The notes beneath the pieces were generated by a model. It was not told where the DNA came from. It was given only the letters and a program-made list of their open reading frames with translations, and did no database searches. Shown one piece after another: positions 1-7,402 of a stretch of DNA of 14,137 nt. The position numbers and the translations under genes were made by a program. The stretch is from Hyphomicrobiales bacterium (GTDB taxonomy: Bacteria; Pseudomonadota; Alphaproteobacteria; Rhizobiales; Aestuariivirgaceae), in contig JANYGE010000208.1 of the NCBI GenBank assembly GCA_025362535.1, forward strand, positions 1 to 14,137, given 5' to 3'. The stretch's first letter is position 1; every line of letters starts with the position of its first letter.

Positions 1-321
1 CCTCATACTATGAACCATCCCTCCATGACGGCGATCTCCAAAGAAACCGCGATTCATGAGTTAGTCCACTCAAAAGCCGAAATTCAAAGGCGTCACTTAG
101 GCCCAGCAGATTGTTTTGCCTATCCCTATGGCCGCCGAAGCGACCATTCACTGGAGATCGAAACTCTTTTACGTGACCAGAACTATCTCATGGCATTCAC
201 AGGCTTTGGCGGCTTTAGTAGCAGTGCCGAACTGAAACAGCAACCCTTTGCAATTCAGCGTGTGATGATTAGCAATTGCCATGAGCTCAACGATTTCAAA
301 ATGAAAATGGCGTGGGGTTGA
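1..321 (+). CDS. Polysaccharide deacetylase (NodB-like), C-terminal part, 5' end outside window
   Basis: The reading frame is open from base 1 and ends at TGA 319-321, so this is the last 106 residues of a gene that starts upstream of the window. The visible part begins P-H-T-M-N-H-P, which fits the second metal-binding motif of the NodB/carbohydrate esterase 4 fold (H-[ST]-x-x-H-P, two zinc-ligand histidines). It continues to F-A-Y-P-Y-G, the usual motif 3 in the deacetylase barrel. These enzymes remove N- or O-acetyl groups from cell-wall or exported polysaccharides. The catalytic Asp-Asp motif must lie in the missing N-terminal part. The ATG at 10 is internal and would cut the fold, so it is not the true start. 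The gene converges on the alpha/beta hydrolase gene with only 3 bp between stop codons and no obvious terminator. The family is fairly sure; the substrate is unknown. Confidence 0.8.
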   Translation, partial: PHTMNHPSMTAISKETAIHELVHSKAEIQRRHLGPADCFAYPYGRRSDHSLEIETLLRDQNYLMAFTGFGGFSSSAELKQQPFAIQRVMISNCHELNDFKMKMAWG

Positions 322-324
322 GGC

Positions 325-1242
325 TCAGCTATTTTTGGCCAACTCAGAAAGGGCCATAATAATAGCATCGAAGCCTTTTTTTGCAGGAGCAGAAACATTA
401 CGCGCCCGCATATAGGAGTGGGCCAATTCAGGCTCTTCGTGTAAAATAACCGGAACGCTAGCAGCGCGCAGCTTTTGCGAAAAAATAATGCCATCATCAT
501 AAAGCGGATCATGCGCGGCAACCGTGATGAAGCAGGGTGGCAAGCCAGAGACATCCGAAGCCGAGTTCGGCACGGCCTTTGCGTCATGCCAATTGGGAGA
601 ATCCTTTGGTCCCAAAAAACTATTTAAATAAAATATCATCTCATCGCGGGTGAGGCACGGCGCATCAGCATTGCGCAGATAAGAAGCCGTTTCGGTGTTT
701 GCACCGAGCACAGGGTAAATCAAAACCAAACCGTGGAGCTGCGTCAGTTGCATATCCTTCAAAGTCAGTGCTAGCGCCACCGACATCTGCCCGCCTGCAC
801 TATCCCCCGCTGCAACCAAGTGGTCGTATCCTTGTGTGCGCATCCAGCGCCAAACCTTAAGCGAGTCTTCCAATTGAGCTGGATGCTTGTGTTCTGGTGC
901 CAAGCGATAATCCACCAGCGCCACCGCACATCCTGCTCCTGCCGCCATCTCGGCGCACATATCATCATGCGTTTCAGGCCCACCCAAAACCCAGCCGCCA
1001 CCATGAAAATACAGCACACCAGATTTTGCTGTCACACCCTCTGGCACAAACAAGCGAAATTTAACGCCTTCCGTTTCCAAATCAGAAACGTTTATGCCAG
1101 CCGGTCGAGGTGCACGAAACTGCCGGCACAATTTATTCCAAGCCGCCCGTTGCCGATCAAGCGGCCATTGATCAGACCCAACAGGTGTCTGGGCACTGAG
1201 TTCTTTATAAAAGGCAAACATGCCGGGATCGAGAGCGGACAT
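325..1242 (-). CDS. Alpha/beta hydrolase, hormone-sensitive lipase family esterase
   Basis: A 305-residue serine hydrolase of the HSL (bacterial family IV) type. It has the oxyanion-hole motif HGGGW at residues 80-84 and the nucleophile elbow GDSAG at 146-150 (Ser148). The acid lies in H-D-P-L-x-D-D (Asp245) and the catalytic histidine is probably His275 in L-A-H-S-Y. The Y-R-L-A-P-E segment near 112-117 is also typical. No signal peptide is visible, so it should be a cytoplasmic carboxylesterase or lipase acting on short acyl esters; the natural substrate cannot be read from sequence. The start lies 3 bp downstream of the gcrA stop with no strong Shine-Dalgarno sequence, which suggests co-transcription and perhaps translational coupling with gcrA. 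The full length and complete triad indicate an intact gene. Confidence 0.9.
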   Translation of the reverse strand: MSALDPGMFAFYKELSAQTPVGSDQWPLDRQRAAWNKLCRQFRAPRPAGINVSDLETEGVKFRLFVPEGVTAKSGVLYFHGGGWVLGGPETHDDMCAEMAAGAGCAVALVDYRLAPEHKHPAQLEDSLKVWRWMRTQGYDHLVAAGDSAGGQMSVALALTLKDMQLTQLHGLVLIYPVLGANTETASYLRNADAPCLTRDEMIFYLNSFLGPKDSPNWHDAKAVPNSASDVSGLPPCFITVAAHDPLYDDGIIFSQKLRAASVPVILHEEPELAHSYMRARNVSAPAKKGFDAIIMALSELAKNS

Positions 1243-1245
1243 CGG

Positions 1246-1788
1246 TTAACCCGTGCGGCGCATCCGGCTTTGTGGCGGTTGATAGGCCATGCGGGCGTGA
1301 TACTCACAATAGGGTGAGCCATCTCTTGGGCCGTGGCCGCAGAAGCAGAAATCTTCCTTGTTTGGGTCACCGATCGGCCATTTGCAGGTTTTATCGGTGA
1401 GGTGCAAAATTGTAATGCGGCCATCCTTAGCTGAATCCACCAAGCGCAAAGGCTTTGGTTCTGGCAGCGGCATGGGGCGTGGAGCCACATGGGCATAAGG
1501 CTTCAGCGCATTGGCCCCAGCGGTTGGCAGCGAAGGCGAGCGACCAGGCGCTGAAGGCTCACGCGGCGATTTGCGCGCGGTACGGGGAGCTGTGTTGCGC
1601 GGCTGCGTGGCACGGCCTGACAGATTAAGCCTGTGGACTTTGCCAATCACCGCATTGCGCGTTACACCCAAAGCGAGGCGTCCGGCAATTTGGCTGGCGC
1701 TGAGGCCATCAGCCCAGAGCTTTTTCAAAAGTTCAACGCGCTCCTCGGTCCAAGGGGCTTTTTCGGTGACTGCTGCTAAGTCGCTCAT
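1246..1788 (-). CDS. gcrA: GcrA cell cycle regulator
   Basis: A 180-residue GcrA homologue. In Caulobacter, GcrA is a sigma70 cofactor that activates promoters carrying CcrM-methylated GANTC sites and drives S-phase and division genes. Residues 13-59 are the conserved DNA-binding region, beginning W-T-E-E-R-V-E-L-L-K-K-L-W and including T-R-N-A-V-I-G-K-V-H-R-L. A proline-, arginine- and serine-rich linker of about 60-110 follows. The C-terminal sigma-interacting domain carries C-K-W-P-I-G-D-P (Cys135), C-F-C-G (Cys148, Cys150) and Y-C-E-Y-H (Cys161, His164). The start is supported by AGAGGA 7 nt upstream in minus-strand sense. Oddity: the start sits about ten residues before the conserved tryptophan, slightly longer than usual. 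Its upstream region holds four GANTC sites and a CtrA box (separate entries). argD on the other side matches the rhizobial gene order. Confidence 0.95.
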   Translation of the reverse strand: MSDLAAVTEKAPWTEERVELLKKLWADGLSASQIAGRLALGVTRNAVIGKVHRLNLSGRATQPRNTAPRTARKSPREPSAPGRSPSLPTAGANALKPYAHVAPRPMPLPEPKPLRLVDSAKDGRITILHLTDKTCKWPIGDPNKEDFCFCGHGPRDGSPYCEYHARMAYQPPQSRMRRTG

Positions 1789-1972
1789 TCTTGAATCCTC
1801 TTTGCTTCACAGGTTGCGTGGCAACCCGCGCCAAAACTCTGACGCATTACTGAATTTATCCGCTACATTTCGTAGCTCGTTAACAATTGACTACTATGGG
1901 CAGTGCCGAACTTTCAAGAATCGCCTTGAAGTTATGCCCATGTTTTACGCGGTCAACGCCCCAGACTTATGG

Positions 1973-1987
1973 TTAACAAAGACTTAA
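1973..1987. promoter_or_regulatory. CtrA binding site, TTAA-N7-TTAA
   Basis: TTAA at 1973-1976 and TTAA at 1984-1987 are separated by exactly 7 bases, the canonical full CtrA box. The left half also has the extended C (TTAAC). In Caulobacter, CtrA represses gcrA, so a box about 185 bp upstream of this gcrA fits a conserved CtrA-GcrA circuit. The distance is rather large, and binding is inferred from the motif alone. Confidence 0.6.
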
Positions 1988-2102
1988 GCCCATCACGAAT
2001 CACCATAACATGCGGTGTTTTGACTCATCTGTGGATTGAGCGGCGTGATGCGCAAAAGTTCTTGCCTTTTGTGAAACAGTTACGCGCCGGAAAAACGCCC
2101 AC

Positions 2103-2118
2103 GTTGACCTTCGTCAAC
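2103..2118. repeat. Inverted repeat overlapping the argD -35 element
   Basis: GTTGAC (2103-2108), loop CTTC (2109-2112) and GTCAAC (2113-2118) form a perfect 6-bp-arm inverted repeat that includes most of the predicted -35 hexamer TTGACC. It could be an operator for a regulator of arginine synthesis. No regulator is identified, and it does not resemble an E. coli ARG box. Confidence 0.4.
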
Positions 2119-2132
2119 ATCTTGACTATATC
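2104..2132 (+). promoter_or_regulatory. Predicted sigma70-type promoter of argD-argF-hslO
   Basis: TTGACC at 2104-2109 (5 of 6 to consensus) and TATATC at 2127-2132 (4 of 6) are separated by 17 bp. The start of transcription would fall near 2139, about 50 bases before the argD start and just ahead of the leader hairpin. Confidence 0.55.
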
Positions 2133-2147
2133 GCATTTTTAATGAAT

Positions 2148-2172
2148 GCGCCGATACCCATCGGCGCTTTTT
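2148..2172 (+). terminator. Intrinsic-terminator-like hairpin in the argD leader
   Basis: An 8-bp perfect GC-rich stem (GCGCCGAT at 2148-2155, ATCGGCGC at 2160-2167) with loop ACCC is followed directly by five T (2168-2172). It has the form of a rho-independent terminator. It lies between the predicted argD promoter and the argD ribosome binding site, so it would act on the argD transcript as an attenuator or leader element, or would block read-through from upstream. No competing antiterminator fold is obvious in the short leader. Confidence 0.6.
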
Positions 2173-2190
2173 AGTTTTGGAGATACCAAA

Positions 2191-3366
2191 ATGATTGCAC
2201 CTGTGCTGCCCACCTATAATCGCGCTGCGGTTTCGTTTGAGCGCGGTGTTGGTGCACGCGTTTATACGCCTGAGGGTGTGGAGTATTTGGATTTTGGCGC
2301 CGGGGTTGCGGTGAACTCCTGCGGCCACGCCCACCCACATTTGGTCAAGGCGCTGACTGATCAAGCCCAGAAGATCTGGCACACCTCTAATATCTACGCC
2401 ATGCCCGGCCAAGAAAATCTGGCAGCGCGGCTGATCGAAAATTCTTTTGCTGACACCGTGTTCTTCTGCAACTCCGGGGCTGAGGCCATTGAGCTTACGA
2501 TTAAGATGGCGCGCAAATATCATTATGCCAAAGGCCATCCTGAACGTTTTCACATCATCACCTTTGAAGGCGCATTCCACGGCCGCACCATTGCATCGCT
2601 TGCCGCTGGTGGGCAGGAGAAATATCTCGAAGGCTTTGGCCCCAAGGCACCAGGCTTTGATCAAGTGCCCTTTGGTGATCAAAAAGCTTTAGAGGCGGCC
2701 ATTGGCCCGCAGACAGCAGCGATCCTGATTGAACCGGTGCAAGGCGAAGGCGGTATCAGACCGGTTCCAAACCATGTTTTGCGCGAGCTTCGTGAGCTCT
2801 GCGATAAGCACGGCATACTTTTATTGTTTGATGAAATCCAATGTGGTGTTGGCCGCACCGGAAAACTCTTTGCCCATGAATGGGCTGGGGTGACGCCTGA
2901 TATTATGGCAATTGCCAAAGGCATTGGCGGCGGCTTTCCGCTGGGTGCTTGCTTGGCCACCGAGAATGCCGCCCAAGGCATGACAGCAGGAACCCACGGT
3001 TCCACCTTCGGCGGCAATCCATTGGCCACCGCCGTGGGCAGCGCTGTGTTGGATGTGGTGCTGGAAGAGGGCTTTCTCGATAATGTGTTGCGCCAATCCA
3101 TCAATCTCAAACAAAAATTAGAACGCCTGAAAGATCAGCACCCTTCAATCATTGAAGAAATTCGGGGTTCCGGCTTGATGATGGGCATTAAATGCAAAGT
3201 GCCAAATACTGCATTTCAGAAAGCCGCTCTCGACGAGAAACTTCTGGTGATTGGGGCTGGGGATAATGTGGTGCGCTTGTTGCCGCCCTTGATTGTCACC
3301 GATGCTGATGTGACCGAAGCTGTAAATAAACTCGAAGCGGCTTGTGTCGCTTTAGAAAAGAAATAA
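2191..3366 (+). CDS. argD: Acetylornithine aminotransferase
   Basis: A 391-residue class III pyridoxal-phosphate aminotransferase that converts N-acetylglutamate semialdehyde to N-acetylornithine in arginine synthesis; many homologues also serve in lysine synthesis. Visible motifs are N-S-G-A-E-A at about 94-99 (phosphate binding), the [12 protein letters not shown] block with Asp214 for the cofactor ring nitrogen, and [12 protein letters not shown] with Lys243 as the Schiff-base lysine. The start at 2191 is chosen because TTTGGAG lies 7-8 nt upstream and the family N-terminus matches. An in-frame ATG at 2146 lies inside the leader hairpin and lacks a ribosome site. It is the first gene of an operon with argF (4 bp gap) and hslO. 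Separation from succinylornithine or GABA transaminases rests on length and on the argF neighbour. Confidence 0.95.
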   Translation: MIAPVLPTYNRAAVSFERGVGARVYTPEGVEYLDFGAGVAVNSCGHAHPHLVKALTDQAQKIWHTSNIYAMPGQENLAARLIENSFADTVFFCNSGAEAIELTIKMARKYHYAKGHPERFHIITFEGAFHGRTIASLAAGGQEKYLEGFGPKAPGFDQVPFGDQKALEAAIGPQTAAILIEPVQGEGGIRPVPNHVLRELRELCDKHGILLLFDEIQCGVGRTGKLFAHEWAGVTPDIMAIAKGIGGGFPLGACLATENAAQGMTAGTHGSTFGGNPLATAVGSAVLDVVLEEGFLDNVLRQSINLKQKLERLKDQHPSIIEEIRGSGLMMGIKCKVPNTAFQKAALDEKLLVIGAGDNVVRLLPPLIVTDADVTEAVNKLEAACVALEKK

Positions 3367-3370
3367 GCAG

Positions 3371-4294
3371 ATGACACATTTTTTAGATCTGAAAGATTTC
3401 ACCAAGCCGCAATTGCGCGCCATGTTGAACGCTGCTGCAAGCCGCAAGAAAGCCCGCGCCAACCAGCCGAAAGGCACAGTGGATCAAGATTTGCCGCTGA
3501 AAGGCAAAGCCATAGCACTGGTGTTTGAGCGCCCATCGACGCGCACCCGCTTTTCATTTGAAATGGCCATCCGCCAATTGGGGGGCGAAGTGTTCACCGT
3601 GTCAGGCGCTGAAATGCAACTGGGCCGTGGTGAAACCATTGCCGATACGGCGCGCGTGGTTTCGCGCTATGTCGATGGCATTATGCTGCGGGCCAAAGAG
3701 CAACACACGCTGCAAGAATTTGCCGCCGCCGCAACCATCCCCGTGATCAACGGCCTCACCAACCGCACACACCCCACGCAAGTGCTGGCCGATGTGTTGA
3801 CGCTAGAAGAACATAGAGGCGCCATTGATGGCAAACGCATTGCCTGGGTTGGCGATGGCAATAATGTGTGTGCTTCTTGGATTGAAGCTGTGGGAGTCTT
3901 GGGTGGTTCGCTCAAGATTGCCAGCCCAGAGTCTTTGCGCCCACGCAGCGAATTTTTAAATTGGGCAAAGCAGATCAAAGCAGAAGTTGAGGTGATGACA
4001 TCGCCTGAATTGGCTGTGGCCAAAGCTAATTGTGTGGTGACGGATGCCTGGCTTTCCATGCATGATGACGATATGGAAAATCGCCATAATTTGTTGCAGC
4101 CCTATCAAGTCAATGAAGCTTTGATGAATCTTGCTGCCAAAGATGCACTCTTCATGCATTGCCTGCCAGCGCACCGCAATGAAGAAGTGACTGATCAGAT
4201 TATGGATGGTCCGCATTCCGTGGTGTTTGACGAAGCGGAAAATCGTTTACATGCGCAAAAAGCCATTCTGTTGAACTGCTTCGGAAAACTCTAA
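3371..4294 (+). CDS. argF: Ornithine carbamoyltransferase
   Basis: A 307-residue anabolic ornithine carbamoyltransferase that makes citrulline from ornithine and carbamoyl phosphate in the cytoplasm. The carbamoyl-phosphate motif S-T-R-T-R is at 56-60 within F-E-R-P-S-T-R-T-R, H-P-T-Q is at 134-137 and the H-C-L-P loop is at 263-266. The ornithine-binding loop T-D-A-W-L-S-M is at 224-230, here followed by His instead of the usual Gly. Length is normal for the trimeric family. The ATG lies 4 bp after the argD stop with only a weak A/G-rich site before it, so coupled translation is likely. The last base of its stop codon is the first base of the hslO ATG. Confidence 0.96.
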   Translation: MTHFLDLKDFTKPQLRAMLNAAASRKKARANQPKGTVDQDLPLKGKAIALVFERPSTRTRFSFEMAIRQLGGEVFTVSGAEMQLGRGETIADTARVVSRYVDGIMLRAKEQHTLQEFAAAATIPVINGLTNRTHPTQVLADVLTLEEHRGAIDGKRIAWVGDGNNVCASWIEAVGVLGGSLKIASPESLRPRSEFLNWAKQIKAEVEVMTSPELAVAKANCVVTDAWLSMHDDDMENRHNLLQPYQVNEALMNLAAKDALFMHCLPAHRNEEVTDQIMDGPHSVVFDEAENRLHAQKAILLNCFGKL

Positions 4295-5217
4295 TGGGTG
4301 ATGTGGTTATTCCATTCGCGGTGAAGCCTCTCGGTGTACGTGGCCGCATCGTGCGCTTGGGTGCCGTGCTTGATGATATCCTGTCACGCCATGATTATCC
4401 AGAATCGGTTTCCGCTCTGGTCGCTGAATCAGTGGCCCTCACCGCCATGCTTGGCACTGCCTTAAAGTTCAATGGTAAATTCATTGTGCAAACCAAAACC
4501 AGTGGCCCCGTACAAATGATCGTGGCGGATTTTGTTTCTCCGGGCGGGGTGCGCGGTTGCGCCAAATATTCAAAACCCCGCATCGATGAACTCAAAAAGC
4601 CGGATCAGAAGCAATTGCTCGGCGAAGGCATTCTCGGCATGACGGTGGATCAGGGCGCTAACATGGAGCGCTATCAAGGCATTGTGCCTTTAGGCAATTC
4701 TACTTTGGCGGATGCCGCTCATACTTACTTTCAACAATCGGAACAAATTCCAACCCGCTTGCGGGTGGCCGCTGGCCCTTTATTGGCGCGGGGTGAAAAG
4801 CAAACTCATTGGCGCGCTGGTGCTATTTTAGTGCAGCATTTGCCCTCAGAAGGGGGTTCATCACCTCTGCCAGAAATGCAAGGCGATGCGCCTGAGGGTT
4901 CTGAACATCAAGTGGATGAAGATGATAACTGGGTGAAGGCCCGCCTATTGCTTGACACCATTGAGGATCATGAATTGCTTGATCCCACTTTGACGGCGGA
5001 AGAAATTCTGTATCGCCTTTACCATGAAGATGGCGTCACAGTTTATCCCGCCATCCCGATCACCCGCCACTGCACCTGCTCGCGCGAGGCCGTTTCAACC
5101 ATGCTGCAAAACTTCTCAGAGGCTGATCGCGTTGACATGGTGAAGGATGATAAAATTGAAGTGGTGTGTGAGTTTTGCTCCACACCCTATCAATTTAAGT
5201 TAGCCGATTTTGCGTGA
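4294..5217 (+). CDS. hslO: Hsp33 redox-regulated chaperone
   Basis: A 307-residue Hsp33, a cytoplasmic holdase activated by oxidative unfolding. The C-terminal redox switch is complete: C-T-C at 260-262 (Cys260, Cys262) followed by C-E-F-C at 292-295 (Cys292, Cys295), the four zinc-binding cysteines. The N-terminal domain shows the family features around residues 40-130, including E-G-I-L-G-M-T-V-D near 111-119. A somewhat acidic insert rich in Glu, Gly and Pro lies at about 185-212. Translation starts at the ATG sharing one base with the argF stop, so it should be co-translated with argF. Its 3' end overlaps the opposite-strand yccF gene by 23 bp. Confidence 0.95.
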   Translation: MGDVVIPFAVKPLGVRGRIVRLGAVLDDILSRHDYPESVSALVAESVALTAMLGTALKFNGKFIVQTKTSGPVQMIVADFVSPGGVRGCAKYSKPRIDELKKPDQKQLLGEGILGMTVDQGANMERYQGIVPLGNSTLADAAHTYFQQSEQIPTRLRVAAGPLLARGEKQTHWRAGAILVQHLPSEGGSSPLPEMQGDAPEGSEHQVDEDDNWVKARLLLDTIEDHELLDPTLTAEEILYRLYHEDGVTVYPAIPITRHCTCSREAVSTMLQNFSEADRVDMVKDDKIEVVCEFCSTPYQFKLADFA

Positions 5218-5632
5218 TAGCCTGAGGCCATAAACGATCATTGGCCACCACGGTTTTTCCTATCGGGAACAGCGAAGCCAAAGCCAGCTTCACATGCGCC
5301 CACGCAAAAGGAATGCCGATGATCGATATGGCAAGCGCCACAGCAGCGCTCAAATGCATCACAGCCAACCACCAACCGGCCAGCACAAACCAAATCACAT
5401 TGCCAATCGTGCCCAAGGTGCCAGTGCCTAAATCCTCTCGCCCGGTCAATTGATCGCGGGCTACGAGATCATAACCAAACGGCCAGAATGTATAGCGTGC
5501 AATCACAAAGCATGAGCGCGCCCACGGAATACCGATAATGGTGATCGCCATAATGATCCCAGCCAAAATCCAGCCAAGCCCAGCAAGAAAGCCGCCTAAA
5601 ACGAACCACAGAACGTTAAGAATGAAAATCAT
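5195..5632 (-). CDS. yccF: YccF-family inner membrane protein
   Basis: A 145-residue hydrophobic protein of the YccF (DUF307) family, function unknown. It shows an internal duplication: N-V-L-W-F-V-L-G-G then I-T-I-I-G-I-P-W in the first half, and N-V-I-W-F-V-L-A-G then I-S-I-I-G-I-P-F in the second, each followed by a P-F-G or P-I-G turn. Several membrane segments are expected in about 2-50 and 75-120. The start at 5632 is preferred because GGAGGG lies 7 nt upstream; an in-frame ATG seven codons earlier lies upstream of that site. The gene converges on hslO and overlaps it tail to tail. Confidence 0.88.
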   Translation of the reverse strand: MIFILNVLWFVLGGFLAGLGWILAGIIMAITIIGIPWARSCFVIARYTFWPFGYDLVARDQLTGREDLGTGTLGTIGNVIWFVLAGWWLAVMHLSAAVALAISIIGIPFAWAHVKLALASLFPIGKTVVANDRLWPQAITQNRLT

Positions 5633-5729
5633 GGCAAATCCCTCCGAATGCAAGAGAGATGGGGAGTGGGGTTACTGGTTTCAACATTTTTAATTTGTCA
5701 GTGCAACACGTGCGGGAGTTTGAGTTTTC

Positions 5730-6122
5730 TCAATTCACACTATGCACATCATAGGGGCTATCCAGTGAGAAGGCCGGGATCTCTACGTCAAACTTTTGGC
5801 CGCGCTCATCAATCATGCCGTAGCTGCCACTCATTACCCCCGATGAGGTTGTGAGCGGGCAACCAGATGTATACTGAAAGCTGTCGCCGGGTCGCAATGT
5901 TGGTTGTTCGCCAATCACCCCATCACCCTTCACTTCCTGTTTACGTCCCAAACCATCGGTGATGATCCAATGCCGCGTTAAAAGCTTGACTGTTTCGCCA
6001 CTCAGATTTTCCAAGTTGATCGTGTAGGCCCACACAAATTTTCCCGCATCAGGTTCTGATTGATTTTCCAGAAACTGCGGCTGCACCACAATGCGAATGT
6101 GACGGGTGGTTTGTTCATACAT
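5730..6122 (-). CDS. apaG: ApaG-domain protein
   Basis: A 130-residue single-domain ApaG protein, a fibronectin-III-like beta sandwich linked to cobalt/magnesium resistance in enterobacteria, with an unclear biochemical role. Family signatures include Y-T-I-N-L-E-N, L-L-T-R-H-W-I-I-T-D, G-V-I-G-E-Q-P-x-L-x-P-G, F-x-Y-T-S-G-C-P-L and G-x-M-x-G-S-Y. The length is close to the E. coli protein. There is no strong Shine-Dalgarno sequence before the ATG. It is divergent from the dCTP deaminase gene; the 85 bp between them could hold promoters for both, but I see no clear hexamers. The 97 bp between apaG and yccF shows no terminator. Confidence 0.93.
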   Translation of the reverse strand: MYEQTTRHIRIVVQPQFLENQSEPDAGKFVWAYTINLENLSGETVKLLTRHWIITDGLGRKQEVKGDGVIGEQPTLRPGDSFQYTSGCPLTTSSGVMSGSYGMIDERGQKFDVEIPAFSLDSPYDVHSVN

Positions 6123-6207
6123 GGTTTCAGTTTAAGCATTTTTCCGCAGTTTTCCACTGCCAAACTTCAGGCTTGCGCGAATGGCGTTTTTCCCGCCAAA
6201 AGGGGCC

Positions 6208-7320
6208 ATGAGCACCCTTCACATTCAAGGCATTTTGCCAGCCCGCCAGATTGCTGACTATTGCGCTAATGGCCAGATTAAACTCGCCCACAAGCTTGAT
6301 GCTGATCAAATCCAACCTGCCAGCCTAGACTTGCGTTTGGGCCATGTGGCGTACCGGGTGCGCGCCTCGTTCCTTCCTGGCCCCAACCGTAAAGTTTCAG
6401 ACAAGCTCAAAGATATCGTGCTGCATGAGATGAGCCTGACTGAAGGTGCCGTGTTGGAAACTGGATGCGTTTATATCGTGCCTTTACAAGAATCTTTAAA
6501 ACTCCCGAAGGGCATTTCTGCAGCCGCCAATCCCAAAAGCTCCACAGGCAGGCTCGATATTTTCACCCGCGTCATTACTGACTACGCGCAGGAATTTGAC
6601 AAAGTGCCGGAAGCCTATGACGGCCCGCTCTATGCCGAAATTTCCCCGCGCACTTTTTCAATTCTGGCCCGTGAAGGCTCAAGGCTTTCCCAAATCCGGT
6701 TTCGTGCCGGACAAAGCCTTGCTACGGATGCTCTCATTCATGAGCTCAATGCGCGTGAGCCTTTGATTGCCTCAGGGGACGTAAATATTGATGGTGGCTT
6801 GGCCTTGACCGTTGATCTTTCGGGAGGTGACGGCTCAAACCCGGTGGGCTTTAGAGCCAAGCGCCATTCGGCCTTAGTGGATGTTGATAAGAAAGCCGCG
6901 TTGAATGTGCTCGATTATTGGGAACCGATTTGGCAAAAGGGTTCATTGATTTTAGATCCTGATCAATTTTATATTCTGGCCTCCAAAGAGGCCGTGCGCA
7001 TTCCACCTTCACATGCGGCTGAAATGGTGCCGTTCAATCCGCTGGTTGGCGAGTTCCGTGTGCATTATGCGGGCTTTTTTGATCCAGGCTTTGGCCACTC
7101 ATCCGGACATGGTGAAGGCGCCAGAGCTGTTCTCGAAGTGCGCAGCCATGAAGTGCCTTTTATTTTGGAAGATGGACAAATCATTGGCCGCCTGATTTAT
7201 GAACCCCTGACACAAGCCCCAGATATGGTCTATGGTCAGAGCATGGGTTCAAACTATCAGAAGCAAGGTTTGAAGCTTTCTAAGCATTTTAAAACTTATA
7301 GTGGTGAGTATAGGTCTTAA
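6208..7320 (+). CDS. dcd: 2'-deoxycytidine 5'-triphosphate deaminase, long alphaproteobacterial form
   Basis: A 370-residue enzyme of the long Dcd family, two tandem dUTPase-like folds, which deaminates dCTP to dUTP to feed dTMP synthesis. The first half shows I-Q-P-A-S-L-D-L-R-L-G (about 35-45) and N-P-K-S-S-T-G-R (108-115). The second half shows H-Y-A-G-F-F-D-P-G-F-G (286-296) and A-V-L-E-V-R-S near 307-313, where the catalytic glutamate of the fold is expected. The start at 6208 is chosen because the family N-terminus begins just before G-I-L-P. The AAAAGGGG ribosome site is unusually close (2 nt), so an ATG at 6181 is possible but would add nine atypical residues. The tRNA-Gly gene starts 4 bp after the stop. 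Confidence 0.9.
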   Translation: MSTLHIQGILPARQIADYCANGQIKLAHKLDADQIQPASLDLRLGHVAYRVRASFLPGPNRKVSDKLKDIVLHEMSLTEGAVLETGCVYIVPLQESLKLPKGISAAANPKSSTGRLDIFTRVITDYAQEFDKVPEAYDGPLYAEISPRTFSILAREGSRLSQIRFRAGQSLATDALIHELNAREPLIASGDVNIDGGLALTVDLSGGDGSNPVGFRAKRHSALVDVDKKAALNVLDYWEPIWQKGSLILDPDQFYILASKEAVRIPPSHAAEMVPFNPLVGEFRVHYAGFFDPGFGHSSGHGEGARAVLEVRSHEVPFILEDGQIIGRLIYEPLTQAPDMVYGQSMGSNYQKQGLKLSKHFKTYSGEYRS

Positions 7321-7324
7321 GAGT

Positions 7325-7399
<75 letters not shown>

Positions 7400-7402
7400 A
7401 CC

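Larger units (their letters stand above)
1789..2190. promoter_or_regulatory. Divergent control region between gcrA and argD
   Basis: About 400 bp without a convincing gene. It contains four GANTC (CcrM methylation) sites at 1793-1797, 1918-1922, 1997-2001 and 2022-2026, and a CtrA-type box at 1973-1987. Two small inverted repeats lie on the gcrA side: GGTTGC/GCAACC at 1812-1826, in the presumed gcrA leader just upstream of its ribosome site, and GCTAC/GTAGC at 1862-1876. The argD promoter and leader hairpin occupy the right end. A weak minus-strand promoter for gcrA may use TTGACC (complement of 1951-1956) with a poor -10 about 16 bp further, close to the GANTC at 1918. A plus-strand reading frame at 1511-1987 spans part of this region but is mostly antisense to gcrA and matches no family I know. 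Confidence 0.7.

Noticed and set aside
1511..1987. Plus-strand reading frame of 158 codons
   Set aside because: Mostly antisense to gcrA with no recognised domain; its right part runs through the control region with the CtrA and GANTC sites.
1856..2038. Possible DnaA boxes at 1856-1864 and 2030-2038
   Set aside because: Each departs from the DnaA consensus at two or more positions, so they are not reliable, although a DnaA site upstream of gcrA would fit Caulobacter.
2146..2190. Upstream ATG for argD
   Set aside because: It lies inside the leader hairpin, has no ribosome site, and adds residues not found in the family; ATG 2191 has a good Shine-Dalgarno sequence.
2080..2682. Minus-strand reading frame of 200 codons over argD
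   Set aside because: Antisense shadow of argD; composition and lack of any motif argue against a gene.
5225..5250. GGCCA/TGGCC inverted repeat near the hslO end
   Set aside because: Short arms, no T-run, and it lies in the yccF coding region; chance is likely.
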